A stretch of 64,000 nucleotides of DNA from Cryomorphaceae bacterium (lineage in GTDB: Bacteria > Bacteroidota > Bacteroidia > Flavobacteriales > ECT2AJA-044). Location: positions 1,426,001-1,490,000 of the forward strand of contig CP059070.1 in assembly GCA_017798125.1 (NCBI GenBank), in the 5' to 3' direction. Made by a program: the position numbers and the translations under genes. Under the pieces are notes generated by a model. The model had not been told where the DNA came from. It did not search any database and saw nothing but the letters and a program-made list of their open reading frames with translations. Below are positions 57,111 to 64,000 of the stretch, in pieces. Positions within the stretch are counted from its first letter, which is position 1, and every line of letters starts with the position of its first letter.

Positions 57111-58132
57111 GCGATCAGGAATTAGAGGAGAATGAAGAGCTCTATGAGCACCATCGATTTGTCGCTGAGCCGGGCCAAAAACCGCTTCGGGTAGACAAAT
57201 TCCTCAACAACTTCATCGAAAATATTTCGCGGAACAAGATTCAAACGGCAGCAGAGGCCGGGAATATTCACGTGAACGGAATCGCCGTTAAATCCAACTA
57301 CAAAGTAAAGCCTGGCGATGTCGTTCAGGTTGTGATGAGTACACCCCCTCGGGAGATTGAACTGATTCCTGAGGATATTCCTCTGGACATTGTCTATGAG
57401 GACGAGGATTTGGTGGTGCTCAATAAAAATGCAGGTTTGGTGGTGCATCCCGGCCATGGAAATTACACCGGGACCCTGGTCAATGCGCTCATCTATCACT
57501 TTGAAAATCTACCCGTCCGAAATGAATCGGACCGCCCGGGACTCGTCCACCGCTTGGACAAGCTGACCTCTGGGCTTATGGTCGTTGCCAAGAACGAGCA
57601 TGCGATGGCTCATTTGAGCAAGCAATTCTTTGACCGGACTATTGAACGACGCTATTTGGCCTTGGTTTGGGGTGACTTTAAGGAGGAATCCGGGACCATT
57701 ATCGGGAACATAGGTCGCAGCTTGAAGAATCGAAAGGTTCAGACCGTTTTCCCAGACGGCGAGCTAGGCAAGCACGCAGTGACGCATTGGGAAATTGTGG
57801 AGCGGCTCGGATATGTGACCCTCATTCGCTGTAAACTGGAAACGGGTCGCACCCATCAGATTCGTGTTCACCTTTCACACGAAGGACATCCGCTCTTTGG
57901 AGACTTTGAATACGGTGGTGACAAGATCTTAAAGGGGACTACTTTTACCAAGTACAAGCAGTTCGTTCAGAATTGCTTCAAGATTCTACCGCGTCAGGCT
58001 CTTCACGCCAAAACACTGGCCTTTGAGCATCCACGAACAGGGGAGTGGCTTTCTTTTGAAAGTGAATTGGCCGACGACCTAACTGAGGTTATTGAGAAGT
58101 GGCGTAACTACGCCAAGCACTCCAAAGATTAA
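57107..58132 (+). CDS. rluD: 23S rRNA pseudouridine synthase, RluD family
   Basis: 341 residues from ATG 57107. An S4 RNA-binding domain (LRVDKFLNNFIENISRNKIQ, about 28-90) precedes the RluA-type catalytic domain: VVHPGHGNYTGTLVNAL, the catalytic aspartate in GLVHRLDKLTSGLMVVAK, and GRTHQIRVHLSHEGHPLFGD. E. coli RluD modifies U1911, 1915 and 1917 of 23S rRNA, which is also the site RlmH (49814) methylates. ATGA overlap with the T9SS gene; its stop is shared over TTAA with convergent mqnE. Confidence 0.95.
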   Translation: MSDQELEENEELYEHHRFVAEPGQKPLRVDKFLNNFIENISRNKIQTAAEAGNIHVNGIAVKSNYKVKPGDVVQVVMSTPPREIELIPEDIPLDIVYEDEDLVVLNKNAGLVVHPGHGNYTGTLVNALIYHFENLPVRNESDRPGLVHRLDKLTSGLMVVAKNEHAMAHLSKQFFDRTIERRYLALVWGDFKEESGTIIGNIGRSLKNRKVQTVFPDGELGKHAVTHWEIVERLGYVTLIRCKLETGRTHQIRVHLSHEGHPLFGDFEYGGDKILKGTTFTKYKQFVQNCFKILPRQALHAKTLAFEHPRTGEWLSFESELADDLTEVIEKWRNYAKHSKD

Positions 58133-59304
58133 TTGGACAAGGCTTGCTCGCGCAAGTCCTCAACGTCATATTCCAAGTAGTCCTTAATGTGGTTGTACAC
58201 CGTATCGCGTTCGATCGGGTGACGACCTGCATCCTTGATTAGGCTCACCAGCTGGCCGGTAGTCATGGCCGGAGTTTGCTCTTCAGCACCCGCCATAGAG
58301 TATATTTTGGTGCTGTCATCAATAGTTCCATCGATGTCGTTGACACCAAAACCGAGTGTGAGCTGAGCGGTCTTACGGCCGATCATAGGCCAATAGGCCT
58401 TAACATGAGGGAAGTTATCCATATAGATGCGCCCAACCGCATACATCTTGAGGTCTTCAATCATGGTTACCTCAGGAACATCGCTCATCTGATTGTCTCC
58501 GTTGCGGAATTTGAGCGGAATAAAGGTGTTAAATCCACCGGTGCGATCCTGCAATTCCCTCAGGCGGTTCATGTGGTCTACCCGATGCTCGAACTTTTCG
58601 ATGTGTCCGTAGAGTAGGGTGGCATTGGAGGGCATGCCCAACTTATGCGCGGTTTCGTGGATCTCCAACCACTGAGCGCTGCTGCACTTGTCCGCACATA
58701 TGATGTTGCGAATTTCTTCGTCAAAAATCTCTGCTCCTCCTCCTGGAAGGCTATCTTGTCCGTGCTCCTTCAAAATGCGCAGGCCTTCTTCATAGCTGAC
58801 CTTGGCCTTCCGGCACATGTATTCCAATTCCACAGCGGTAAAGGCCTTGACATGGATATCGGGCCGAATTTCCTTCACTTTTTGGATGAGGGAAGCGAAG
58901 TAGTGCAGACCCATTTTTGGATGTACCCCTCCAACGATGTGCACCTCGGTGATGGGCTGACCATCGTAGGAGCGCACTTTTTCCAGAATTTCTTCTTCGC
59001 TCATTTCCCACCCTTCGCTTTTGTGCTTCAGCAAACGGCTATAGGCACAAAACTTACAGTCGAATACGCAGATATTCGTCGGCTCTACGTGGAAATTGCG
59101 GTTGAAGTAGGTGTAGTTTCCGTGACGCTCTTCTCGGATGAAGTTCGCCAAGGCGCCCAAATAGCCCAAGTCACCTTTTTCAAATAGGAGTACTCCTTCG
59201 TCAAAAGTGATGCGCTCTTTGGCTTTCACTTTTTCGGCGATGGTTTTCAAATCGGAATCTAGCGGGGCCTTGAGAATGGCCTCAATACTTGCGGGCTGTT
59301 TCAT
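58129..59304 (-). CDS. mqnE: Aminofutalosine synthase (radical SAM)
   Basis: Joins the chorismate-derived 3-(1-carboxyvinyloxy)benzoate to S-adenosylmethionine's adenosyl part in the futalosine route to menaquinone. 391 residues from ATG 59304. The radical-SAM cluster motif is CVFDCKFCAYS (C-x3-C-x2-C, near 78-85), preceded by NFHVEPTNI; further blocks are VHIVGGVHPKM, KAFTAVELEYMCRKA and LPGGGAEIF, all MqnE-like rather than MqnC-like. It means the cell makes menaquinone without the MenF-D-C route. Upstream frame to 59523 rejected as it runs through intergenic sequence. Confidence 0.93.
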   Translation of the reverse strand: MKQPASIEAILKAPLDSDLKTIAEKVKAKERITFDEGVLLFEKGDLGYLGALANFIREERHGNYTYFNRNFHVEPTNICVFDCKFCAYSRLLKHKSEGWEMSEEEILEKVRSYDGQPITEVHIVGGVHPKMGLHYFASLIQKVKEIRPDIHVKAFTAVELEYMCRKAKVSYEEGLRILKEHGQDSLPGGGAEIFDEEIRNIICADKCSSAQWLEIHETAHKLGMPSNATLLYGHIEKFEHRVDHMNRLRELQDRTGGFNTFIPLKFRNGDNQMSDVPEVTMIEDLKMYAVGRIYMDNFPHVKAYWPMIGRKTAQLTLGFGVNDIDGTIDDSTKIYSMAGAEEQTPAMTTGQLVSLIKDAGRHPIERDTVYNHIKDYLEYDVEDLREQALSN

Positions 59305-59389
59305 ATCCGTGAAATGTGACCACAAAGGTACGAAGCCTTTGTCGTTTTGAATAAAACAAAGCCAACCCACCTTTCGTTTATTCATTGCG

Positions 59390-59397
59390 TAAGTTTG
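59390..59397 (+). promoter_or_regulatory. Probable -7 element for the second MauG-like gene
   Basis: TAAGTTTG, exact match, four bases before the ATG at 59402; a leaderless message would result. No TTG at the normal -33 distance. Confidence 0.45.
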
Positions 59398-59401
59398 TAG
59401 T

Positions 59402-60472
59402 ATGAAGAAGTACGTTTTATTCATAGGGCTCTTAAGTCTCGTGACCGCTTGTGGTCCGGATGAGCCGGATAATCCTGGGGAAGGGCCAGAGGAGAATCCG
59501 GAATACGTATTTGACGTACCCAATTATTTTCCACCGCTGAATCAACCGGCGGACAATATTGCCACCGTCCGCGGCGTCGAATTAGGGCGCTACCTCTTCT
59601 TTGAAACTCAATTGAGTGCGGACAACTCCATGAGTTGCGCGAATTGTCACCTTCAGTCTTCTGGTTTTTCAGATCCGAACGCCACATCCATTGGGATTGA
59701 TGGGATTGCTGGAACCCGGAACGCCATGGCCATCATCAACTTGGCTTACCGCGTAAATGGACTGTTTTGGGATGGTAGATCTCCAACACTGGAGATTCAG
59801 GCCGAGGAACCCGTACCCAATCCGATCGAGATGCATCAAGAGTGGCCGGATGCTTTGGACAAGCTTCGGGCGGATGCTATTTATCCTCCCTTCTTCGAGG
59901 ACGTATTTGGTGATACGGCCATCACCGTGGATCGGGTGACCAAGGCCATTGCCCAGTTTGAGCGAACCCTTATCAGCGGGAACAGCAAATTTGACAAGTT
60001 CTTGCGTGGAGAGGTTCAACTTTCACCAGAAGAAATTCGCGGGTTCGATACCTTCGAGAACGAGACGTCTGACTGTTTTCACTGCCACGGTGCTTATGCC
60101 ACGGCGTTCCAGTTTACGGATAACGCTTTCCACAACAACGGATTGGACAGTGTTTGGCCACCGGTGGATAAAGGTCGATTTGAAATCACGGCCAATCCTG
60201 CCGACATGGGTTTATTCATGACGCCTACCCTGCGTAACATAGAACTCACCGGGCCGTATATGCACGACGGCCGTTTCGAGACATTAGAAGAGGTAATCGA
60301 ATTTTACAATATGGGAGGGCATCCTTCACCTACCATTGATCCGAATATGAAGGCGGCTGGCGTTGGGCGAAACTGGACTCCACAACAGAAAGCAGATTTG
60401 ATTGCCTTCTTGAAAACGCTTACTGATCCGGACTTTATCGATAATCCGGACCACAGCAACCCACACGAATAA
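59402..60472 (+). CDS. MauG/di-heme cytochrome c peroxidase-like lipoprotein (paralogue)
   Basis: 356 residues; lipobox VTAC (Cys17) then an Asp/Glu/Pro-rich linker. Two c-heme motifs: SCANCHLQSSGF (about 79-90) and DCFHCHGAYA (about 224-233). Conserved blocks WDGRSPTLEIQ, TPTLRNIELTGPYMHDGRFE and TLEEVIEFYNMGG match the paralogue at 28510, including the family's C-terminal heme-adjacent MHDGRF. Role is peroxide reduction or oxidation of a periplasmic partner. The two copies have different linkers and different spacing between hemes. Confidence 0.92.
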   Translation: MKKYVLFIGLLSLVTACGPDEPDNPGEGPEENPEYVFDVPNYFPPLNQPADNIATVRGVELGRYLFFETQLSADNSMSCANCHLQSSGFSDPNATSIGIDGIAGTRNAMAIINLAYRVNGLFWDGRSPTLEIQAEEPVPNPIEMHQEWPDALDKLRADAIYPPFFEDVFGDTAITVDRVTKAIAQFERTLISGNSKFDKFLRGEVQLSPEEIRGFDTFENETSDCFHCHGAYATAFQFTDNAFHNNGLDSVWPPVDKGRFEITANPADMGLFMTPTLRNIELTGPYMHDGRFETLEEVIEFYNMGGHPSPTIDPNMKAAGVGRNWTPQQKADLIAFLKTLTDPDFIDNPDHSNPHE

Positions 60473-60539
60473 TTGCGTTTCCCTTTTTTTGGCACGACCT
60501 TTGGTTTCTTATCAACAGAAACTAAATCATTGTACTGCC

Positions 60540-61115
60540 ATGAAACGTATTGTATCCTATAGCATTATCGGGGCGGTGTTACTAAGCGCCGCTTCATTGA
60601 CCTCCTGTAAGAGTAAAAAACTTGAAGCGCCTAAAGGCGAAGTAGAAATCGCGGTTCCATGTAGTGGAGAAGATTTCTGGTCAGCCGAGGGAGTTTTCCG
60701 AGCGAACGCAGTAGGTGAATCCAAAGATCAGATGGTCTCCAAGAAGAAAGCGATGAGCAATGCTCGTGCGGACTTGGCCAGCTCGATCAACACGACCATC
60801 AAAGGAACCATTGACAACTACGTCAACTCCCGCGAATTCAACAACCAAGAAGACGTTGAAGAACGTTTCGAAGGATTGACTCGCGAAGTGATCAACCAAG
60901 AGCTCGCTGGTGTTCAGACCATCTGTGAGAAGATGTTCACTACGGAAGATGGTACGTACAAGACTTATATCGCAATTGAAATGACCGGTGAAAGCCTCTT
61001 GGCGGCGATGAACGCCACGCTAAGTCAAGACGAGCGCTTGCGTATCGACTACGACTACGAGAAGTTCAAAGAGGAATTCAACAAGGAAATGGATAAGCTT
61101 GAAGGAGGCAACTAA
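60540..61115 (+). CDS. LPP20-like lipoprotein
   Basis: 191 residues from ATG 60540 with lipobox LTSC (Cys23), followed by a lysine stretch. The domain SEGVFRANAVGESKDQMVSK, KKAMSNARADLASSINTTIK, NYVNSREF and EGLTREVINQELAGVQTICE matches the LPP20 family (helix-strand fold, named after a Helicobacter surface lipoprotein). Function unknown; related proteins sit in the periplasm with trafficking or envelope genes. A larger relative is at the right edge (62751). The last 25 residues are a highly charged amphipathic helix. Confidence 0.8.
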   Translation: MKRIVSYSIIGAVLLSAASLTSCKSKKLEAPKGEVEIAVPCSGEDFWSAEGVFRANAVGESKDQMVSKKKAMSNARADLASSINTTIKGTIDNYVNSREFNNQEDVEERFEGLTREVINQELAGVQTICEKMFTTEDGTYKTYIAIEMTGESLLAAMNATLSQDERLRIDYDYEKFKEEFNKEMDKLEGGN

Positions 61116-61130
61116 TCATACCGCTGTTGC

Positions 61131-62045
61131 TTAAAAAGCAAAAGCCTCCTTAAATTCTGTCAACTCCTGATGGAGCTCCTTTTCAGGCCAGGGTATCGAA
61201 CGGCTCAGTTTTACGGGCAATTCGATACTCTGGTTTTTCATTTTCATTACGTGCGTCACGTTCATCATTTCCATCTCGGGATATACGGCCTGAATAGCAT
61301 CGGCAACGTCCAAAATACTCAGGTTGTGCTCTCCTAGATTATACGTTCCAGGCTCAGCATTTCCTTCGGGAAGACGCGCTAGAACGTGCACAGCCTTATC
61401 GATGTGAATAAAGCTTCTGTTCTGCTCACCCGAACCATGGATGGTGATCTTACCGTTAAAGTGAGCTTCGAACATAAACCGGTTCACCACGGCGTCGATC
61501 CGAAAAGCGGGATTATATCCGTAAATATTGGCAGATCGAATGATGAACAGCTCGGTGTTCTGAAGGCGCTCGACTTGGCGCTCACCCTCAAATTTGCTGA
61601 TGCCGTAGAAGGAGTTTGGATGAGGTTCATACCCTTCATCGACTTGTTCTGCACCATCGCCGTAGACGGAGGCACTGCTCAAATAAACCAGTCCTTTTAC
61701 CGGACTTCGTTCAATGCTCTGGGCCAGTTGAGCCGAACCCCAATGGTTAATTTGGTCGTAGAAATGAGATTCTCGGTCAGCGAAAGGCGTGGTCACCTTT
61801 GCAGCCAAGTGATATACCCAGTCAACTCCCTCAAGGGCCTTCTCCAGTTTACGACCGTCGAGGATGTCTCCTTGCATGAAGCGCACCTTGCTCTTGTCCA
61901 TAGGCTCACCGGTAAAGAAGTCGTATCGACGGCTAGACAAGTTGTCGTAGATCACAATTTCCTCGATGTCTTTATTCGTCCGAAGAAGTTCACGAGTGAG
62001 CCCGTAGCCCAGATAGCCGGTTCCACCGGTAATTAAGATTTTCAT
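61131..62045 (-). CDS. NAD-dependent sugar epimerase/dehydratase
   Basis: 304 residues of the extended-SDR type: NAD loop ITGGTGYLGYGL (about 4-15), DWVYHLAAKVTTPFAD, the Ser region VYLSSASVYGDG and YxxxK in FYGISKFEGERQV (about 146-158), RSANIYGYNP. Closest in look to UDP-glucose 4-epimerase-type enzymes and UDP-glucuronate decarboxylases, but specificity cannot be fixed. The start shares ATGA with the cysH stop, which is an odd pairing functionally; perhaps simply a shared transcript. A LPP20 gene ends 15 bases beyond its stop, convergent. Confidence 0.9.
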   Translation of the reverse strand: MKILITGGTGYLGYGLTRELLRTNKDIEEIVIYDNLSSRRYDFFTGEPMDKSKVRFMQGDILDGRKLEKALEGVDWVYHLAAKVTTPFADRESHFYDQINHWGSAQLAQSIERSPVKGLVYLSSASVYGDGAEQVDEGYEPHPNSFYGISKFEGERQVERLQNTELFIIRSANIYGYNPAFRIDAVVNRFMFEAHFNGKITIHGSGEQNRSFIHIDKAVHVLARLPEGNAEPGTYNLGEHNLSILDVADAIQAVYPEMEMMNVTHVMKMKNQSIELPVKLSRSIPWPEKELHQELTEFKEAFAF

Positions 62046-62716
62046 GCTTTCGCGAGATCAGTATGAAGTCCGCATTCACTTTTTTTCATTCCGGCCCATC
62101 GCCCCTGACGATCCGTATCGCCGCTCAAATCAAATTTTCGGGTACATGGGGCACAGCCGATGCTCAAGAATCCTTGCTCCTCTAATGGGTGGGTGGGCAG
62201 TTGATGCTCCTTTCGGTACTCCCAAATCATTTTGCTGTTCCACTCCAACATGGGATGACAACGCGTGGTGCCGTGCTTACCCGGTTGTTCATAGTCGAAG
62301 TTCTTGCGCACAGAACTCTGATCCCGACGAACACCTGAAATCCAAACATCATATTCCCTTAGAACAGGCTCCATCGGGAGGGTCTTGTTCAAGAAACAGC
62401 AATGGTCCGGATCGCTGGAAAACAGTAAATGACCGTGTTCGTCCTTTTGCTTTACTTTTTCAATGGGAGAGCTCACAACTTCGATTCGAAGCCCAAGGAG
62501 TTCCGCGATTTCATCTCGAAAAGCATAGGTTTCCGGGAAGTGATAGCCCGTGTCCAGAAAGTACACAGGGATGTCCGGCTGCAAAGTCGAAATGAGGTGC
62601 AACATGGGGATGCTGTGCGACTGAAAGCTGGAACTGGCAAAGACTCGTTTGCCTTCTTGTTTGTATCGGTCAAGGGTTTTGGCAAACCGATCGACCTCTG
62701 GGGTGATAAGATCCAT
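62042..62716 (-). CDS. cysH: Assimilatory APS/PAPS reductase (4Fe-4S, CysH type)
   Basis: Reduces adenylyl sulfate (or PAPS) to sulfite in sulfate assimilation with thioredoxin. 224 residues: SSSFQSHSIPMLH in the PP-loop position, FLDTGYHFPETYAFRDE, the cysteines DHCCFLNKTLPM and GCAPCTR that bind a [4Fe-4S] cluster, and KKSECGLH with the catalytic Cys. The CC plus CxxC pattern marks the iron-sulfur, APS-using class. ATG 62716 with a perfect -7 element eight bases upstream. Other cys genes are not in the window. Confidence 0.94.
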   Translation of the reverse strand: MDLITPEVDRFAKTLDRYKQEGKRVFASSSFQSHSIPMLHLISTLQPDIPVYFLDTGYHFPETYAFRDEIAELLGLRIEVVSSPIEKVKQKDEHGHLLFSSDPDHCCFLNKTLPMEPVLREYDVWISGVRRDQSSVRKNFDYEQPGKHGTTRCHPMLEWNSKMIWEYRKEHQLPTHPLEEQGFLSIGCAPCTRKFDLSGDTDRQGRWAGMKKSECGLHTDLAKA

Positions 62717-62724
62717 AGCTTATG

Positions 62725-62732
62725 CAAAGATA
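62725..62732 (-). promoter_or_regulatory. Probable -7 element for cysH
   Basis: Minus-strand TATCTTTG, exact match, eight bases before the ATG at 62716. A TTTTG lies 12 bases upstream, too near for a normal -33. Confidence 0.45.
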
Positions 62733-62750
62733 GCTATAGAACGTCAAAAT

Positions 62751-64000
62751 TCATCGGGTTGGTCTAACACGATCGACCCACAGCGGAAGGACTTCGTAAG
62801 TCAACCAGTCAACTCCTTCACGGTAGGCCGCCATGCCTGCATTTTGATAGTTCAATTGCACTCCTTTGATCTCGTGAAAAGAGGTACGGTAGATTTCTTC
62901 CACACCGCGCTTGATGATCATCTGCCCACGCAAGTAGCAAGTGGCCATATTGCGCGAAACACCAGAAGAGTCCGTATCACTTTCGATGTGAATGCTGTAG
63001 TCTGGATTGGTTGTGTCCGAGGCAAACCCATTTTCCAATAAAACCGAACGAACGGCGGAAGCGAGCATGGGCGTAGAAAGGGGAGTGCCCAGATTACTTT
63101 CCAAACTGGCCACCCTGAAAGTAGGGGCGAGGACTTCAAGTTCGACGACCGTTTCTTTGACTTTTTTTACCAATCCTTCGAGCACGTCACGTACCAGTCG
63201 GTTATCGGTTACTTGTTGTTGCCAGCGTTCGCTGTCAAATCGAGCCCGGATGTACTGAGTCCGCTCATTGGTCCGAATGACGGGAACCGGATAGGTCACC
63301 TGACCACTCTCGCCACTAGTGAAAACCGTCCCACGACTCAGTTGCTCGGAATACTTGATCAATACGGGAAGGCCACTTTGCGGAATGTCGGATTCGTTGA
63401 CCAGAATGAAATCCAAGGACTCATTCTCTTGAAGGGTACCCTGTTTCATCGTTCTCTTGGAGACCTCGGATGCCACGTTCAGGCCTTGGAGGGTTTCCGC
63501 TAGTCGGAAATAGACTTCGTTCCCGTAAAAGTGCTTTTGACCTTGATCGTCGAATTCTTCCAAGGGTTCGCCCAGATAGGCTTCAATGGACTCCAATGCT
63601 TTTACATAGTAGGTGAGCGCCTCCACGGCGCGATGCTCTTCATCGGCCCGTAGGGCTTTTCCGTACCAGTCTTTGGACTGCGCCACTGCCTTGCGTTTCT
63701 TGGCTTCCTGCGCTGCCGCCCAATCCCTTTTACTCAATCGATAGAGGACATAGTAGCGCTCGTTGTCTTCCCAGGTGTCATAGACCTCGAAGCCTTCGAG
63801 TTCGATATCCGTCCGCGTGCGAATTTGACTACGGTACGATTCCGCGTACCCGGATGGGTCTTCGGTCTGGCTCAAAACGCTATTGGCGTTGACATTGACC
63901 GAGATTTCTCCCGCCAGGTCTTCGAGGGCATTTTGCTTAGCCACGGCGTTGTAGTCCAGTGGGTTCAGGGATTTAGAGGATCTCCCTAAACCGATGTAAT
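62751..64000 (-). CDS. LPP20-domain protein, N-terminus cut by the window edge
   Basis: The frame runs off the right edge; about 416 residues are visible. It opens YIGLGRSSKSLNPLDYNAVA and NALEDLAGEISVNVNANSVL, the LPP20-like domain, continues with a charged helical part (KRDWAAAQEAKKRKAVAQSK, one or two TPR-like helices near EHRAVEALTYYVKALES) and ends in a beta-rich domain (about 240-395) containing HIESDTDSSGVSRNMATCYL. I know similar architectures from Bacteroidota but no function. The true start, probably with a signal peptide, lies outside. It lies 34 bases upstream of cysH's start codon on the same strand order cysH-last. Two GATG hairpins occur close together in it. Confidence 0.75.
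   Translation of the reverse strand, partial: YIGLGRSSKSLNPLDYNAVAKQNALEDLAGEISVNVNANSVLSQTEDPSGYAESYRSQIRTRTDIELEGFEVYDTWEDNERYYVLYRLSKRDWAAAQEAKKRKAVAQSKDWYGKALRADEEHRAVEALTYYVKALESIEAYLGEPLEEFDDQGQKHFYGNEVYFRLAETLQGLNVASEVSKRTMKQGTLQENESLDFILVNESDIPQSGLPVLIKYSEQLSRGTVFTSGESGQVTYPVPVIRTNERTQYIRARFDSERWQQQVTDNRLVRDVLEGLVKKVKETVVELEVLAPTFRVASLESNLGTPLSTPMLASAVRSVLLENGFASDTTNPDYSIHIESDTDSSGVSRNMATCYLRGQMIIKRGVEEIYRTSFHEIKGVQLNYQNAGMAAYREGVDWLTYEVLPLWVDRVRPTR
63617..63635 (+). repeat. GATG-hairpin family, five-base-loop variant
   Basis: GCGCC TCCAC GGCGC GATG. Arms and flank are perfect; the loop is one base longer than elsewhere. Antisense in the LPP20 gene (codes EHRAVEA on the minus strand). 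Confidence 0.6.
63641..63656 (-). repeat. GATG-hairpin family, four-base-pair variant
   Basis: Minus-strand GCCC TAC GGGC with C then GATG; the outermost pair (A opposite C) is broken. Sense in the LPP20 gene (ALRADEE). Lies five bases from the previous copy in the opposite direction. Confidence 0.55.

Noticed and set aside
58369-58384. GGTC-TTAC-GGCC-GATC in mqnE
   Set aside because: Needs a wobble pair, has a four-base stem and an off flank; not counted in the hairpin family.

Overview
The window comes from a member of the Bacteroidota, most likely an aerobic, probably marine, Flavobacteriales bacterium of roughly 50% GC. The evidence is: two proteins with a clear type IX secretion (T9SS) C-terminal sorting domain (37333-38694, 55293-57110) plus a third with a similar tail (50927-53407); lipoproteins with Bacteroidota-style N-termini; promoters of the TTTG / TAnnTTTG type instead of -35/-10 boxes; Bacteroidota gene orders (tgt-lptG, ddl-PASTA-rluD, dnaB next to accA); a futalosine-pathway menaquinone gene (mqnE); and a carB without the C-terminal regulatory domain. 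It is ordinary, tightly packed chromosome. I saw no tRNA, rRNA, CRISPR array, prophage or intact insertion sequence, and no gene-free stretch above 200 bases.

Layout. 1-5.9 kb: partial asparagine-synthetase-B-like gene, dnaB, a lipoprotein, accA, ispE and an AlkA-like glycosylase. 6-11.2 kb: a secreted BNR-propeller protein followed by two outer-membrane barrel genes. 11.3-14.4 kb: tgt-lptG-DMT transporter. 14.5-18.5 kb: glycosyltransferase, ECF sigma factor, rsmG, a barrel protein and a formylglycine-generating enzyme (FGE). 18.4-21.1 kb: HAD lipoprotein and an arylsulfatase whose catalytic Cys is the FGE target. 21.2-25.4 kb: ABC exporter, 2OG-Fe(II) oxygenase, SDR, GNAT and rpmH with its promoter and terminator. 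25.4-32.4 kb: carB, DUF4834, a MauG-like peroxidase and a multi-PAS protein with a phosphoacceptor helix but no kinase domain. 32.4-39.7 kb: YfhO-like membrane protein, glycosyltransferase, propeller-like protein, T9SS LamG protein and GH53 galactanase. 39.7-47.5 kb: sugar N-acetyltransferase and dehydrogenase, PIG-L deacetylase, and a three-gene operon of a PLP enzyme, a PLP decarboxylase and an asparagine-synthase-like ligase lacking the glutaminase cysteine. 47.5-58.1 kb: DUF2147, YihY, nadC, rlmH, rdgB, BNR protein, ddl, PASTA protein, T9SS protein and rluD. 58.1-64 kb: mqnE, a second MauG-like peroxidase, two LPP20-like genes, a sugar epimerase and cysH.

The most striking signal is not a gene. 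Scattered over the window are at least 18 perfect copies (about 22 with variants) of a tiny hairpin: five-base arms ending in CC and starting with GG, a loop TNC or TNAC, and the flank GAT(G/T/A). The outer three arm bases change from copy to copy but always stay complementary. Read on the other strand every perfect copy is CATC (or a one-base variant) followed by a hairpin whose loop is GNA or GNNA closed by C-G, the loop class known for unusually stable single-stranded DNA mini-hairpins. Copies lie in sense, in antisense and between genes, and are read in different frames, so selection or spread at the nucleic-acid level is the simplest reading. I know of no described element with this form, and function is open.

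The second candidate is the amide-ligase/decarboxylase/PLP operon at 42-46.5 kb next to diacetamido-uronic-acid-type sugar genes. It may make an amide-modified surface sugar or a small secreted amide metabolite.
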